Assembly: GCA_958510875.1 (NCBI GenBank)
Contig: OY294067.1
Coordinates: 276,192,742-276,256,741, forward strand
DNA: 64,000 nucleotides
Direction of reading: 5' to 3'
Origin: Endomychus coccineus
Lineage: Eukaryota > Arthropoda > Insecta > Coleoptera > Endomychidae
Shown in pieces: positions 47,481 through 59,989 of this stretch; the first letter of the stretch is position 1, and the number at the start of each line of letters is the position of its first letter. Under the pieces are notes generated by a model, which saw nothing but the letters and a program-made list of their open reading frames with translations, searched no databases and was not told the origin of the DNA. The position numbers were made by a program, and so were the translations under genes.

Positions 47481-50400
47481 TCAGTTATTATTCGTAGTAG
47501 ACCAATCTGAAAAACTACTTCTTGTAATTGATGGTCGAGCAGAGGATGGTTCTTCGGTTGGTTCCATAGATTCTCGTCTTTTGTTGATCACACGTTTCAA
47601 CATGTCAGCAACACCGGTACTCAATAATGCATTTATACAACTAGTACTTGAAGATTGTTGAGGTGTAGGCTTTAAAAACTGTTTTTGTCGCTGAAGCTCT
47701 TGAGGTTGTACAACATAAGTAAATGATCTCTCCCTTTGGGCAGGTGCTTCTTCTTTCACTGAATTCTGAACAATACAAAAATATGAATTAACTTGCAATC
47801 GAGCTTTCCTAGATTTTAATTCAAATGAGCATTGAATTCGAGCACAATTCCAATTTATTTAATTTTTCGAATCAAACAATAATAATTTAATCAGTGTTCA
47901 AATGAAATATAGGAAACATACCAACTTGGTAACACGACATATCAAGATATGCGCTATAGTGTAAAGGAATAATTCTATTGATGCCATTCATACCTTATTG
48001 TTATCTCTCTCTGAAGCTATTATAGAAACAATTACTAATTTCTAAAATTTATATTGAACATATTTGTGCAAGGTTTCTTTTATTTCAAAGAATATATATT
48101 TTATTTTATTTGAACTTTGTATTAATTTAAACCTGCCTCCCCCTCCTCCATAACCTAGACAGTATAAAAAAGTCAATAGCAGTCCCACCATTTATCAATA
48201 TAAAAGGCATATGCTGGAAAACCAAATATGTCAATTATGTGGTGCTAGCCTTTCGCTGGATACCAAAGTGCCAAGTATGTGGTGCTGGTTTTTCGCCGCA
48301 TGTAGTTCTTCAGGAGTTACTGGTAGCGACGTTGATTGTTATGGTTTGTTTACAAACAAATACTGCTCCATCTGGTTTAATTCAAACGCCATCAAAAACA
48401 ACGAGAAATTGAAGAGTTATAATTATTGTGAGTGTTTGAAAATAGTTCAAAATATTGAGTCATTCTTTAGGTAGCAACACATTTTGCTAAATCATTCGAT
48501 ATAGAAGAAGGAACAAGATTGGCAATTAGAATTGTTTTACCTGAAAAATCACCAGAACCATGCGAAACAGCATTAGAAGGCTTATAAAATGGTGTTAAGC
48601 AAAAAAATAAATAAAGTTAAAGAAAACGTTTTATTGTTTTATTTTTTCAACAAAAACGTTTGTCATTATAGAGTTGATATACTCGAAGATGACCATCATG
48701 TTATCCAAGAACAAAAACAATAATCTAGTTGTATTCCTGAAGGCAGTAGAAAAAATTACTGACATTTCACATAGGAATGACAACTGAAAAATATAACGAA
48801 TTAGCTGTTTAATCAAAAATTTTGCCAAAATTAGACATATTTTTGTGACAAGAACACAGACAGGCATTATTTATTTACTAGTATTTACGATAAAAGTATC
48901 GTAAACGTTCATATTACGATATGAGATGGGGAAGTTGTCAAAAGGAGGCCGTTAGGACGAGTTTGATAACCTATCGATTATCGTAATATGAATTATTTAC
49001 AATACGAATATAGTATAATATTTTACCTACTACCAAATAATAGTATATTAAAGAACGAGTTTCCTAAGACTCGTCTTAAAGCACGAATTCAAGTTTAAAA
49101 AACGAGTGGCGAAGCCACGAGTTCTTTTAAAGAATGAGTGCTTCAAGGTCTTAGGAAACGAGTTGTTTATACTATTTTTTGTAATTTGCCCTTTTTATGC
49201 CGTTTTTAAACAAAAATGTTTAATTTAGTCCATTTAGGGATTTTTATGGTGGTTGGTAACATCTTAATTTTGAAAGTCAAAATTTGATTCAGTGGTTCTG
49301 TGATCGCTTTTGTTTTCGTAATTTTAGTTTCGTCTCTACTGGAAAGAGCAATAACACTAGAAAACGACTATTAGTACAAATATCTAAACCATATTGTGTA
49401 TTAGCTGAAATCAATTCTTCCACTGGACACGTCGATGACTTTCTCTTCTTGAGTTGTTGATGCTCGACACTGTCATTTAAACTGACATAATGATGACAAG
49501 ATAATTCCGCATCAAGCTCGCCATCCTAAAAATGTAAAAAGTTCCGTGCTTTTTTTGGATATTAAGACACGGCAAGTGATGACGTTGCGTTCGTTAATGG
49601 GTCTATTAGAAAATCAAAATGGAGGCAAATTACAAAAAGTTAATTATTAACTCAGAAATAGTAATATTCCTGAAATTAATGATAATAGAAACATGTAACA
49701 AGCAAGCGTTGCAAAGGTTGGACGTATAGCCGTCGTTGATTTATTGTGTTCTCGGTTGTCACTCATTTTACCTATTACCAAATAACGTCAATTATTAACT
49801 CAAAAATAGCAATATTCCTGAAATTAATGATAATAGAAACATGTAACAAGCAAGCGTTGCAAAGGTTGGACGTATAGCCATCGTTGATTTATTGTGTTCT
49901 CGGTTGTCACTCATTTTGCGAACTGTCAACTTTGACACGTTCATTTCAATTTAGTAAAATTTTATCGACATGAGTTCCGACCATGAAAGTATAGATTTAG
50001 ATATAGAACTTTGCGACAAATGAAGCAATTTAAAGATTTGAAATGAGAAAAAATTTATATTTTTTGCACTTTACCGCACTAGGGCGGTAAAGTATATCTC
50101 ATTATGAAACTTATATCAGTGTCCTAATGTTTGACATTACATATTGGTAGTAGGTAATAGATATTTACGATATAAGTGTCGTAAAGATTAATATTACTAA
50201 ATGAGATGAGAAATTTGTCAAACGAGGCCGTTAGGCCGAGTTTGATAACCCATTGAATATCGTAATATGAATTTACGATACGAATATAGTATATTATTTT
50301 ACCTACTACCAATAATGTTAATTATTTACTCAAAATTAGTCAATATTCCTGAAATTAATGATATTAGAATCATGTAACAAGCAAGCGTTGCACTCATTGT

Positions 50401-51727
50401 TGATTTATTTTGCGAACTGTCAATTTTGACGCGTTCACATCAGTTTGGTATAATTGTATCGACATGAGTTCCGACTATGAAAGTGTGGATTCTGATATAG
50501 AACTTGCTGCAAATAACGCAATACAAACCCTAGTACCCGGTAAATCCCGCAATAGATACGAAAAAGAATATAAGCGATTCGAAGACTGGTGCAGTTCAAA
50601 AAAAGTTCGTGATATATCGGAGAAAATTAACTTTGACACGTTCATTCCAATTAATTTTACTTTACCGCACTAGTGCGGTAAAGTACCTCATTACGAAACT
50701 CATATCAGTGTCGTAATGTTTGACATTACATATTGGTTAGTAGGTAAACATTTTTAAAGTTTGTTTTGGATTCAAAGAGATATAAAACATAAATAACCAT
50801 CAGCGATCTTAATAGTTTCTCGGTATATACGAGAAAGTGAAAAGTCGTACTCACCTGTTGCGAAAAAGATTGAGAATAAATAGACCCCTTAGAATTATCC
50901 AAGTCTGTATCGTTCTTTTTCAGAGCGTTTTGTAATATTTCCGTTATCCTCTGGGAGCATTTTAACATTTCATTAACATCTTCCATTGATAATGAAATAC
51001 AATCACTTGAATTTTTATCGGTAAACTCTCTATGCGTGCTACAAGTACTTTTAGCGTCGGACATTTCCTCAGCAGTCCTATCATCCTGCGAAGCACTACG
51101 ATAGATACTTGTGGCGTTCATACTTCTCGAACTCTGATAATTAAGCCAAAAGTTATTCCATTCGCCCACTTTGTTATCAGTTTCCGAAACGTCTACGTTA
51201 GTCCTGGCACCAAAATATTCGCTGTTGACGCTTTCGATCCAACTCAGGTAACTAGATCCTGGACTAATCAACGTTTTGTTGTCTTCCCGACCAGCGTCAG
51301 TAGAACTTCTCGTTGCCACATCGGTGATGTCTGAAGAAGGAGAATCCATCGAACTATAATCTCTGCTAGGATACAAGGAACATATCGAAAATGAACTTTT
51401 CGTTTTATATTCGGAAATGGATTCTAAACTTCGACGGTATGTACTGTCTAAAGATTTTCTCAAACGTTCAGGTGGATGAGAGTCGGGACTCATTGATTTG
51501 AATGTCAGGATATCTTCATTGCTGACACTTTTAGATTCTTTTCTGAAACTACCCACTCTCCTGACAGTTCCAGTTCGACTGAGTTTAGTAGGCGCTGGAG
51601 AACCAAACAAAGTAAGATCGGGCTCTTTATTGGTGTCGCCTTGGAATATTATCAAACCCTGTGTAGACGAACTCGTGGATGATCCTGAATGCGAATTGGA
51701 ATCTAACGCGTTGCCGTTTAGAGACAT
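47481..51727 (-). CDS. Protein of unknown function, Ser-rich, two exons
   Basis: Exon 50855-51727 (291 codons) ends in a good donor (CAACAG|GTGAGT). Exon 47481-47765 has a good acceptor (TTGTTCAG|AA) and ends at a stop, giving 385 residues in phase 0. The protein is mostly low-complexity Ser/Thr/Asp/Glu with islands that look constrained: TVRRVGSFRKESKSVSNEDI, SSYLSWIESVNSEYFG, KVGEWNNFWLNYQSSRS, and a predicted helix VNEMLKCSQRITEILQNAL. The last exon has STGVADMLKRVINKRRE and a Ser-rich tail. No signal peptide, membrane segment or known domain was seen. Further exons inside the 3.1-kb intron cannot be excluded; that intron is full of Crypton-like debris. Long open frame, biased codon use and matching splice sites support a real gene. 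I do not recognise it. Confidence 0.68.
48471..48587 (+). other. Possible 3'-terminal exon on the plus strand
   Basis: After the acceptor CATTCTTTAG there are 38 codons before a stop (VATHFAKSFDIEEGTRLAIR and IVLPEKSPEPCETALEGL) with protein-like composition. AATAAA follows at 48606-48611. No upstream exon in the right phase was found: the nearest donor (48427) puts a stop in frame. It may be a displaced or captured exon, or a pseudogene piece. Confidence 0.25.
50464..50673 (+). pseudogene. N-terminal fragment of a Crypton-type tyrosine recombinase ORF
   Basis: MSSDYESVDSDIELAANNAI is followed by TLVPGKSRNRYEKEYKRFED and WCSSKKVRDISEKI. The pattern (acidic start, then a KSR..YE..Y..F..WC core-binding-type helix) matches the SAM-like N-terminal part of insect Crypton recombinases. 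The catalytic domain (Arg, His, Tyr) is absent; the frame ends inside the palindromic block at 50658-50685. A second, shorter relic of the same start (MSSDHESIDLDIEL, then stop) lies at 49970-50020. Confidence 0.6.
50658..50685. repeat. 28-bp perfect palindrome in the Crypton-like cluster
   Basis: TACTTTACCGCACT followed by its exact inverse (AGTGCGGTAAAGTA). A second copy at about 50064-50090 has one changed base near the centre. It could be the recombinase-binding or recombination site of the element; this is inference. Confidence 0.85.
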
Positions 51728-51729
51728 AA

Positions 51730-52650
51730 CGTGTGTATTGGAAGTAACGCTTGTTTGAAAGGGTGAGTATACACTGAAGAATTACCGCAGGTGTGAGGAT
51801 TGACGACACGCTTCAAAAGATGTATCCATGCCAACGATTACACTTAACTAAATCTTTTCGTATCGGTGAATAATTAATCATTGTTAAATCAATAGGATAA
51901 TAATATACTCTTTTTTATTGTGTTCATTTAGTCTGAAAAATTAATAAGGATTACACCTAATTGCAGGTTCAATGCCAAGACGATATAATACAGGAAAAGT
52001 ATACCGAATGTCTGTAATAATTGCCAGGAATCATCAATAATGATTATTCAGAAAACATTATTTGTTCCTGTTGGAAAGCGCTTGCCGCAGATTCAACATT
52101 CCGCGTATTAGTTCTATTGTTTCACTTCGTTTTTAATGAGTGATCTATGAATTAAAAGTATTTTGACTTTAGTTGAATGTCGCTTGACAGAATTATTATA
52201 TATTCAATAAATGATTTAAAGATTATATCTGTAAGTTCTTCATTCTCCCGAAACTACAATTTTCATCAGTTCCCATTCAAATTTTGACAATATTAAAAGA
52301 TATTATTTTTCAAAAGAAAGAAGCAACAGAAAATTTAAAAATAGCCATTCTCCATGGGATTTTTATCTTTTTTCTCACTTAATAACGCAATGTAAACGAA
52401 TTTCAGAGGAATGTTACACAAATCATATACGTCATACAGAAAATAATATATATTTTTTTTCAACTGTAGATGTAAATGAACAATGAAACACCAACGAATA
52501 TCCAAACGAGATGTCCTTTAACGGAGAAAAAAGGATTATTGATAATAGTTTTGCACTTTTCCTCAGTTTATAGAAATAAAAAATTAAATATTCCGATATT
52601 GTATTCAAATAATAATGTTTTAACAAGTAATCACTTGGTAAAATTTATTC
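51730..52650. other. Upstream region of the unknown gene and gene-free DNA
   Basis: The minus-strand promoter of the 47481-51727 gene should lie in its left part. No motif was placed. The rest holds nothing supported. Confidence 0.4.
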
Positions 52651-52654
52651 AGCC

Positions 52655-54415
52655 ATAAGCAAGTTGGATTCAAACAGAGGTCCGAGTCCTGATGGAATAC
52701 CACCTGTTTTTTAATAAAATTACATTTTTATTTTATCAAGACCTTTGTATTTTTTGTATAATAAATCTTTGGAGGTAGACATTTTTCCTGATTATTGGAA
52801 ATTTAGTTTTATAACTCAATCTATAACAGGGGTGACAAAACTGACATCAAAAATTACAGACCAATTTCTATTTTATCATGTATACCAAAGATATTCGAGA
52901 GCATAGTAATGGAACATTTTTCTCTAGTCTATAAACATATAATAATTGATGAACAGCATTTACAAAGAGAAAATCTTCTGAGACTAATTTATTAGTATTT
53001 ACACAATTTGTCTTGGAGGCTATACATGAAAAGGGTCAAGTAGATTTTATATACACCGATTTTTGTAAAGCTTTCGACCGCATAAACCTCAAATCTCAAA
53101 ACATATACTCAATAGGTATACAAGGAATGGCGGAACAGCTACCTTCAACAGGAAACAAATAGTAAAGCTAAAAACTTTCTTTTCTGAAGAAATTAATGTT
53201 CTTTCGGGGGTGCCTAAGGGGTCACATTTAGGGCCACTACTGTTTATTCTTTTCATCAACGATATAAAGTATGTTTTCAAGATATGTCTTTTTTTGCTTT
53301 TTGCCGATGATTTGAAACTTTCCTATGTCATAGAATCTGTTTTAGATGGTCTAACAGTACAAAAAGAGTTAACAGCACTTTTTATATGGTGCAACGAAAA
53401 TGGGATGGAGCTCAATGTTGATAAATGCTTTGTAATGAGGTTTTATGGAACCAATAGTTCCGTGGATTGCGATTATCATATCAATAACAATATCTTAGCT
53501 AGTAAAACACAAATAAGATCTTGGTGTTATTATGGACAGAAAGCTTACTTTTAATGCAAATTGTGATTATATAGTTGATAAAGCACTTAAGTTCTTAGGT
53601 TTTATAAAAAGAGTTTCTAGCAATTTTCATAACATTGTTTCTATAAGATATCTTTACATATCATTGGTAGCACCTTGAGTATATGGTCTCCTTATACTGT
53701 ACATCGCATGAAGATTGAAGGGTTCAACATAAGTTCTTAAGATTTGCCGCCTATAAAATGGATATTAAATTTCGTGACTATAAATTCAAAAGTACAAAAG
53801 TTATTTTATTGTAACTTTAGGTGTAACTCATTATTCACATAAGATATTATTAAGTAGTTCTTGAATTTGAAATGTATAGAAATACTATTGTATATATAAA
53901 ATGAAATATGTTTATCTATGAATAAATGAAATGAAATGAAATTACGACTTGTTTGAATCTGTTGTAAGTATTGAAAAATTAACATTACGTAGAAATCATA
54001 ATGATCTAAAATTTCTATTCAAGCTTATTAATGGGTTAGTTAACTGTCCTGATTTACCATCACAAATTAATTGCCCCATTCCCCAAAAAAAGTACCCGCT
54101 CGGCTAATATTAATATATTTCACATACCATATAGCAGAAGAAACTACGTAATGCATTCTCCATTTTGTCGTATTTTAACAACCAAAATCCATTATTCAAA
54201 TAATCTCAGTTTTTGGAATATTTCTTTGGTTGCCTTTCAAAAGGCTTTAATTGGCTCAACATAGATAAATTATCTAATTACGAATGTATGTATATGCCTG
54301 TGTATATTTACAATGTGAACTCTTTATTTTATATTCTTTTTAAGATATATTACAAAATTTGATATACTGTAAAAAGGTTCGAACCCTTCTACAGTATGTA
54401 AATAAATAAATATCG
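52655..54415 (+). mobile_element. Jockey-like LINE remnant(s) with reverse transcriptase
   Basis: Broken plus-strand frames give SNRGPSPDGIPP (52675), NYRPISILSCIPKIFESIV (52857), GQVDFIYTDFCKAFDRINLK (53035) and VPKGSHLGPLLFILFINDIK (53207 on). These are followed by the catalytic-type LFADDLKLSYV (53300), NGMELNVDKCFVM and DRKLTFNANCDYIV. A second tail block (about 53945-54400: NHNDLKFLFKLINGLVNCPD) resembles the C-terminal end of the same family. It follows a TGAAATGAAATGAAAT run, so two insertions or an internal rearrangement are possible. The 3' end is an AATAAATAAATA tail. Inactive. Confidence 0.85.
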
Positions 54416-55001
54416 GCCCCAAAAAGTGTGAACAAGTTATTTGATGATCGAAATGTCTAACCTAATCCGAATTCAGAACAATAATAATTAATGAACCTAC
54501 TACTTAAAACAGAAGAATTCATATGGTTATGAATCTATTAAACACATATCTTCACGCGGTTTAACCAGGAGTATTTTGTGGTCTGTATAGTAGCGGGAAG
54601 TAAAAATGTAGGGGTTATAAGCACCCACCAAGGGCGAACCCTACACTACTGCATGTTGAAATATAATTTTATGGTGTTTCATAAATAAGTAAACCTTTTA
54701 TAAATAAAGAAATTATTATCGATCCATTGGAAAGAGAAAAACGCGAATCACAGAGGACAAGGGATGACAAGAAGAACGCCGATACCTTTAACCTTTATGC
54801 GACACCTTATATATTACTAATAAATACTGTCGACTAGCCCGCAGACAAAAAGAAATTAGAGGATGGAATAGCCCTTAAAAATGTACAGGCATTTTGTTTT
54901 CATTTTCTGCGTTCAGTGTTTAATGTTTAATAGTTATGATAGTAATATATTCTTTATTGTGTCCTAGAACTCCTGGATTCCTCATTTATACTGGGTTCCC
55001 C

Positions 55002-55920
55002 ATAATAGACTAACCATTTTAATATTTGAATTAAAATATTTTTGGTTAACAAAAGAAACTTTTTATTTTACTAAATTACAGCTAACTCTTTGGGATCTAT
55101 GATAACTTGTAAATATTTGGCTAAATTAATTCTAACTTTTAAAAATCACGTCTTCTAAATGACCTCCACTAACTTCAACATATTTTTCAATATTAGATAA
55201 AAAGTGGTTCATTACACGGCGTAGCAAACCTTCGTCTATTCCTTCAAAATGCCAACCTTGCTTCTTTATTTTGATTGCTAAGGTGCTGTGCCATTTGGTA
55301 TTTATAGGGATGAAATTTTAAATCTCTTTGAAGAATTCGATCTAAGCTTCCCTTTGATATTCTTAGGATAAGGGTTTGTCGATTAGCAGACCTTTTAGAA
55401 CTTCTCGTAAACGCAATTCTAACTCGTTCAATATTTTCTGGTGTACGAACTGTTCTTCGACGTCCAGGCTTCTTCAAATTTTGTACAGAACCATTTTCAC
55501 GCCAATGACGAACCCATAACTTAACAGTTTCACGATTTGGCGCGTGACCCCTATTGTTGTTATTAAACTGACGCCGGAATGCACGCCTAATTTCTTCTAT
55601 CGAATTGGTTCTTATGTAAGTTTCTACACAAAACACACGTTGTTGGACTGAGTAATCCATGAAAGTTCAAACGGATGTTGAAATAATGTCTCATAGCAAA
55701 AAAATTAAATAATTATTGATGAAAACTAACAAACTTCTTGTAGATAAATGGCGTTTCACGAAATTATTAATTTAAAATTTATTTGTGACAGGCGCCTACT
55801 TGATTAATAATTTACTTAAATCCCAAAGACTACAGAAGATAATCCCACAGAGAACAACCTATTTAGTTATCTCGTAGGGAATTTATTAATAATATAAAAT
55901 GGGTAGTCTATTATTAAAAT
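55002..55920 (-). mobile_element. Internally deleted mariner/Tc1-type transposon
   Basis: The minus frame 55660-55244 encodes an N-terminal helix-turn-helix pair (QQRVFCVETYIRTNSIEEIR, RETVKLWVRHWRENGSVQNL) with the basic GRRRTVRTPENIERVR linker and a second DNA-binding region ending HPYKYQMAQHL. Right after it the reading passes to what looks like the C-terminal end (LLRRVMNHFLSNIEKYVEV, GGHLEDVIF), so the catalytic core is deleted. The ends are inverted: ATAATAGACTAACCATTTTA left, with its counterpart right (AAAATGGGTAGTCTATTAT). The right end motif occurs twice in tandem. The N-terminal frame is intact, suggesting a fairly young deletion derivative. Confidence 0.82.
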
Positions 55921-55924
55921 GGGT

Positions 55925-58900
55925 AGTCTATTTTACATTTGACAATAATAAATATAGACACCGATATATTACATATCTTATTTCTAAACACAAGTTATCT
56001 AAACACTTTCCTGTAGTAGAACTTCTAACAATTATTATGACATGTCACTGACAATTTTTACTGAACTTATGTTACTCCCGTTTATGTTTTTTTCAGGCTA
56101 AATTAAGCTAAATATTGATAAGCAAACCTTAACTTACGCTCTTGGATTCTATCCAGAAGAGTCTGATTGATGATGTCACACTTACGAGTTCATGGACCTC
56201 TCTAGAACGTCGTAGATAGGTGGGCGATCTCTCCCTTTTCTATAAATATTTTCATGGTCGGTTTTCATCAGAAATCTCGTTTCTTGTTCTAGCACGAGAG
56301 ATTCTAGATAGGCGGACTAGACGAGATCAAGCTAATCATCCCTTCATTGTCAAGCTCGAGACCTGTCGAACTTTTTCCTACCAGACTTAATTTTTCTATC
56401 GAACGGCGAAGTTGTGGAACTTTGCCTATGCCTATAACTTCCAACATTCCACCGTTGGCTCACAAGAACAATATAAGTTGTACTCTCGTGTAGTTAAAGT
56501 ATAGAAAAAAATAGCTTAAAATAAAGTTATGCACGCTTGGCGCTTCTTGCGTATATCCTCATATATATGAGGGCAAGGTGAATAGTTCATGAAAATTAAA
56601 ACAGATGGCGCCACAATCGAAAATCCCATGTTATATTTGTGATGTAACATCTTTAATGAGAAAGCATTAAAACGTTCAGACTGATATGGTGATATGTAAT
56701 TCAGTTTTGTTTTGACACCAATCGAAAGCAAGGAACCTTGAAGTTTATTGTAAAATGGAAAAAAGTGAATTTCGTGAAGAATATCTTATAGAATGTGAAA
56801 GAATTATATAACAAATAGAATAATATGCGCAGAGTAACTTTGCCACTATTTATTTGTCACCAAGCGGCAACACATTTCTGGTTTATATTTAATTTGAAAA
56901 ATAATAAAGCAAACATATCTCATTAAATTCCCAGTTGCCTAATAAATAAATTTATATTGTATTCTCTGGCTTGTTTTTTATTTTGTATATTAATAAGGAA
57001 ACCTTTAAAATAAAAATATGTTAAAAGTAGGGATATGTTTGGTTTTGAAATATCAATACCAATAATTCGAATAAATGAAAAAGGAACTTGTTTTGTTCTT
57101 AAATTTTTATTTTTATTTATCTTATTCATTCCTAAAATTTAAAGACGCTTCTGGAATGAGGAACAATAATTTTATCTTAACCTTAAATACCAAATTAATT
57201 TGCAAAGGTTCTTGCTCTTTTGCTTGTATATCTGCACCTTGAACATAATTATTGTTCCAACTAAAGAGACATATATAAATAAAGGAAGATTAATCGGCAT
57301 TTTAATTTACAACAGTAATTAAAAGCTAGCTTTTCTATATCTCCCATTTTTGACACGCGGTGGCAACATGCGCTAGTCGGTTCAAAATTCATTCCGTTTG
57401 CATACCTAATTAAAATGACATATTTCCAGTTCTAGTATCATGGTTCCACCACTCCTATATCCATTTGCACAGCACGTCCTGCAACCCCCGAAATCGGGAG
57501 ATTCTGCTGGCCCTGTATGAATATATATTTTACTTCATTTGAAACATTGATTAATTAAATATTCATTGAATGTTTGATCTAAAAAGTATTTAAATTTTAT
57601 TTCTTCAATCAATGGATAAGATAAAAACAAGTAGCATATCTCACATTTCAAACTGTACGTTCCATATGTTTTATACGTCAGATTTCACATTCCCTTGTAT
57701 TATATTTCTTTGTAGTAGCTACCAGAAAGTTGTTAAATAAATATTAAATATTATAGGATATTCGTAAAAATTACGAGTGTGGTTTGGACAGTAAAATAAA
57801 ACACAACTGAGCTACATAAATTATTTATTTCATATACTTTAATGATGGTACACAGAACAAATGATGAACCTTCCGATTAGAAATAAGGTTTTATGAATAA
57901 TTAGAATTTCAATAGTATATCTACAGGTGAGAAATTGAAGATTTATTATAAGAAGGCACCGCTGAAAGAAGACGGGGAATCAATAGAATTGCGCAAAAAA
58001 CAGTCTGTAAGTCTTCTAGTTTATAAAATAAAATTCACATAAATCGTTAGAAAAAACTTTCATCTAATGTTACGTGCATTTCTGCTGCTGAAGATTTCAG
58101 ATAAGGGGAATTTCTCCTAGACTTCTGGGGAATTCTGTTATTATCGATAGTACTTTCTTTTGTATCTTTACAAGATGTTTAGAAGATGGTGTTGAGTATT
58201 TTACACAAATATTTTAATTCTAAATCAATTGTTGTAATGAGAGTCAACATAAAACTAATTTATACTTTATTACAATGCCTATTACAGAACCAAAACAAGA
58301 GCAAAAAAGTTATTCGCGTAAACGATTCTTTCGTGATACGAATAACAAATAAATAAATGAAGTATCATACTCATGATTATAGCAGATATAAATCTGATAA
58401 CTAAACATATACCAAAATATATCGAAAGATGTGTCTAGAAAATCATTTGCAAAGAAAGGGGAAAGTATTGTTTAACAATATGAAAATAATAAATAAATAA
58501 ATATGATATTGTGATTTTAATTACTATGTCACAATACTGAATTTTTCAAGCATTATTTCTTATAAAAAGAGAGAAATATTAGTAATGATAGGAAAATATA
58601 ATTTAGCCAAACAGACTAACTAACTCAATAAAAAGTATTCAAAATGACTTTGAAGAACAATGAGGAGGTTTTATCAAGAATAAGCTATTCAAATAATATT
58701 TTTATAAAATTTTCATATAACATATTTCTGAAAATATTCAATAAATATTGTGATTACAAGGTTTTCAATAGATACAATCTGGAGAAAGTTTTTCTAACGG
58801 TAAATGTGAATATATTTTACGTAACAATATTTCCAATTCCACAAAAAACTTCCATGAAAAAATGTTATCAAATTATAATTTATATTATATACATCTCGAA

Positions 58901-59985
58901 GTGGATTTCTTCAAAGTGTCATACAATTTTAAATATATACAAACAAAAATGAAACAGTTTTTATTGCTAAAGTAGATCGTGTTAGGAATGTTTCAATACA
59001 TTGAAAAATTAATACACATAACACAAAACAAAAGTATTTGGAGTATTATCGGTACCCGCCCCTAATTTGTTCATTATTGCACTCTCCTATTCGCTTTTCA
59101 CAATTCGTTCTGCTATGATAACATTTAAAAAAGATATGCCCGTCATTGGTAATTAATATATTTTTTCTTAACTGCCGATTCAATAAAACTAAATAAATCA
59201 AAATGAGGTACAATAGCAACACACAATACTAAAAATCACATAACCTACTAATTCGTTTATTATACCCTTGGAAATTAAAGCAATTTGATGGTATTTGCAA
59301 AATGTTGGAAATGAAACTAGAGGGTAGCTCAAATAACTTCAATCAAGGGTTCAACTACCTCCTGAAGGATGAAAATCGAAGAAATAATTTAATTTTCCGG
59401 AAATCACTCCATATACAAATTTCACCAATCACCTTTATTTATGGATACTGAATTTACATCAATCCATGACACACGTGACAAAAATGTCGAGGACATGTAT
59501 ATTTAAAAAGACAGTCCAAGCACGTGTATTTTGCCTATTGTGTGATTCTTCCAAAATTGCTCTTCTTCCAGTCTGTTGGATAAAATAGGTTACTCTGGAG
59601 TAAAGTGATTTGCCTGTCTTATTCAGCGAAGAATTTTCAAACAAACCTCACCACAAAATAAATTAATTTCCACATAACAGAGCACAAAAGAGAATGAGTA
59701 AGATTACATTATTCTCTAAATCCCTGAAATCATCCCTCAAGCTCAATATTGTTGATTAATTGTTGTTGCATCGATTAATTTCCATTATTTGTTCATATTG
59801 CATTTTTTTATGCACATTCATGAACCCAGCAGGTAAAAATGAATCTATGGTTACATGGTGTAAATTCATTTTGAACTTTGGAAAAATAAAATTTCAATTT
59901 GCACTAGAACTTGTAACATTTAATTTTTAACAATTAATGCTAATAAATGTAGGTACCACCACACAGTCATTTGTCATTACCAAAG
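55925..59985. other. Gene-poor interval
   Basis: No supported gene. About 56690-56775 resembles the 5' leader of the mariner at 32.6 kb (CAGTTTTGTTTTGACACC, GGAACCTTGAAG, then ATGGAAAAAAGTG), so it is a mariner 5' fragment. Around 57350-57520 there is a GC-richer patch without a coding frame. The plus frame at 58644-58952 is Ile/Asn/Lys-rich AT-biased sequence with no domain. Confidence 0.45.
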
Positions 59986-59989
59986 CGTA

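Larger units (their letters stand above)
48870..50750. mobile_element. Crypton-like (tyrosine recombinase) repeat cluster
   Basis: Several related modules are repeated. Module 1 (48880-49030 and 50150-50310) contains GAGGCCGTTAGG, GAGTTTGATAACC and TTTTACCTACTACCAA. Module 2 occurs at 49639-49785, 49790-49975 and, shortened, 50325-50480 (ATTCCTGAAATTAATGATA, CATGTAACAAGCAAGCGTTG). Module 3, the palindromic block TTTACCGCACTAG..GCGGTAAAGT, occurs at 50067 and 50658. Two copies are followed by ATGAGTTCCGAC..TGAAAGT, the start of a recombinase-like ORF. These look like internally deleted copies of one family piled together in the intron of the 47481-51727 gene. Confidence 0.6.

Noticed and set aside
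51032..51334. Plus-strand frames of 100 and 86 codons over 51.0-51.8 kb
   Set aside because: Antisense shadows of the 291-codon exon of the unknown gene.
58644..58952. 102-codon Ile/Asn/Lys-rich frame
   Set aside because: Pure AT-bias composition, no motif and no splice or promoter context.
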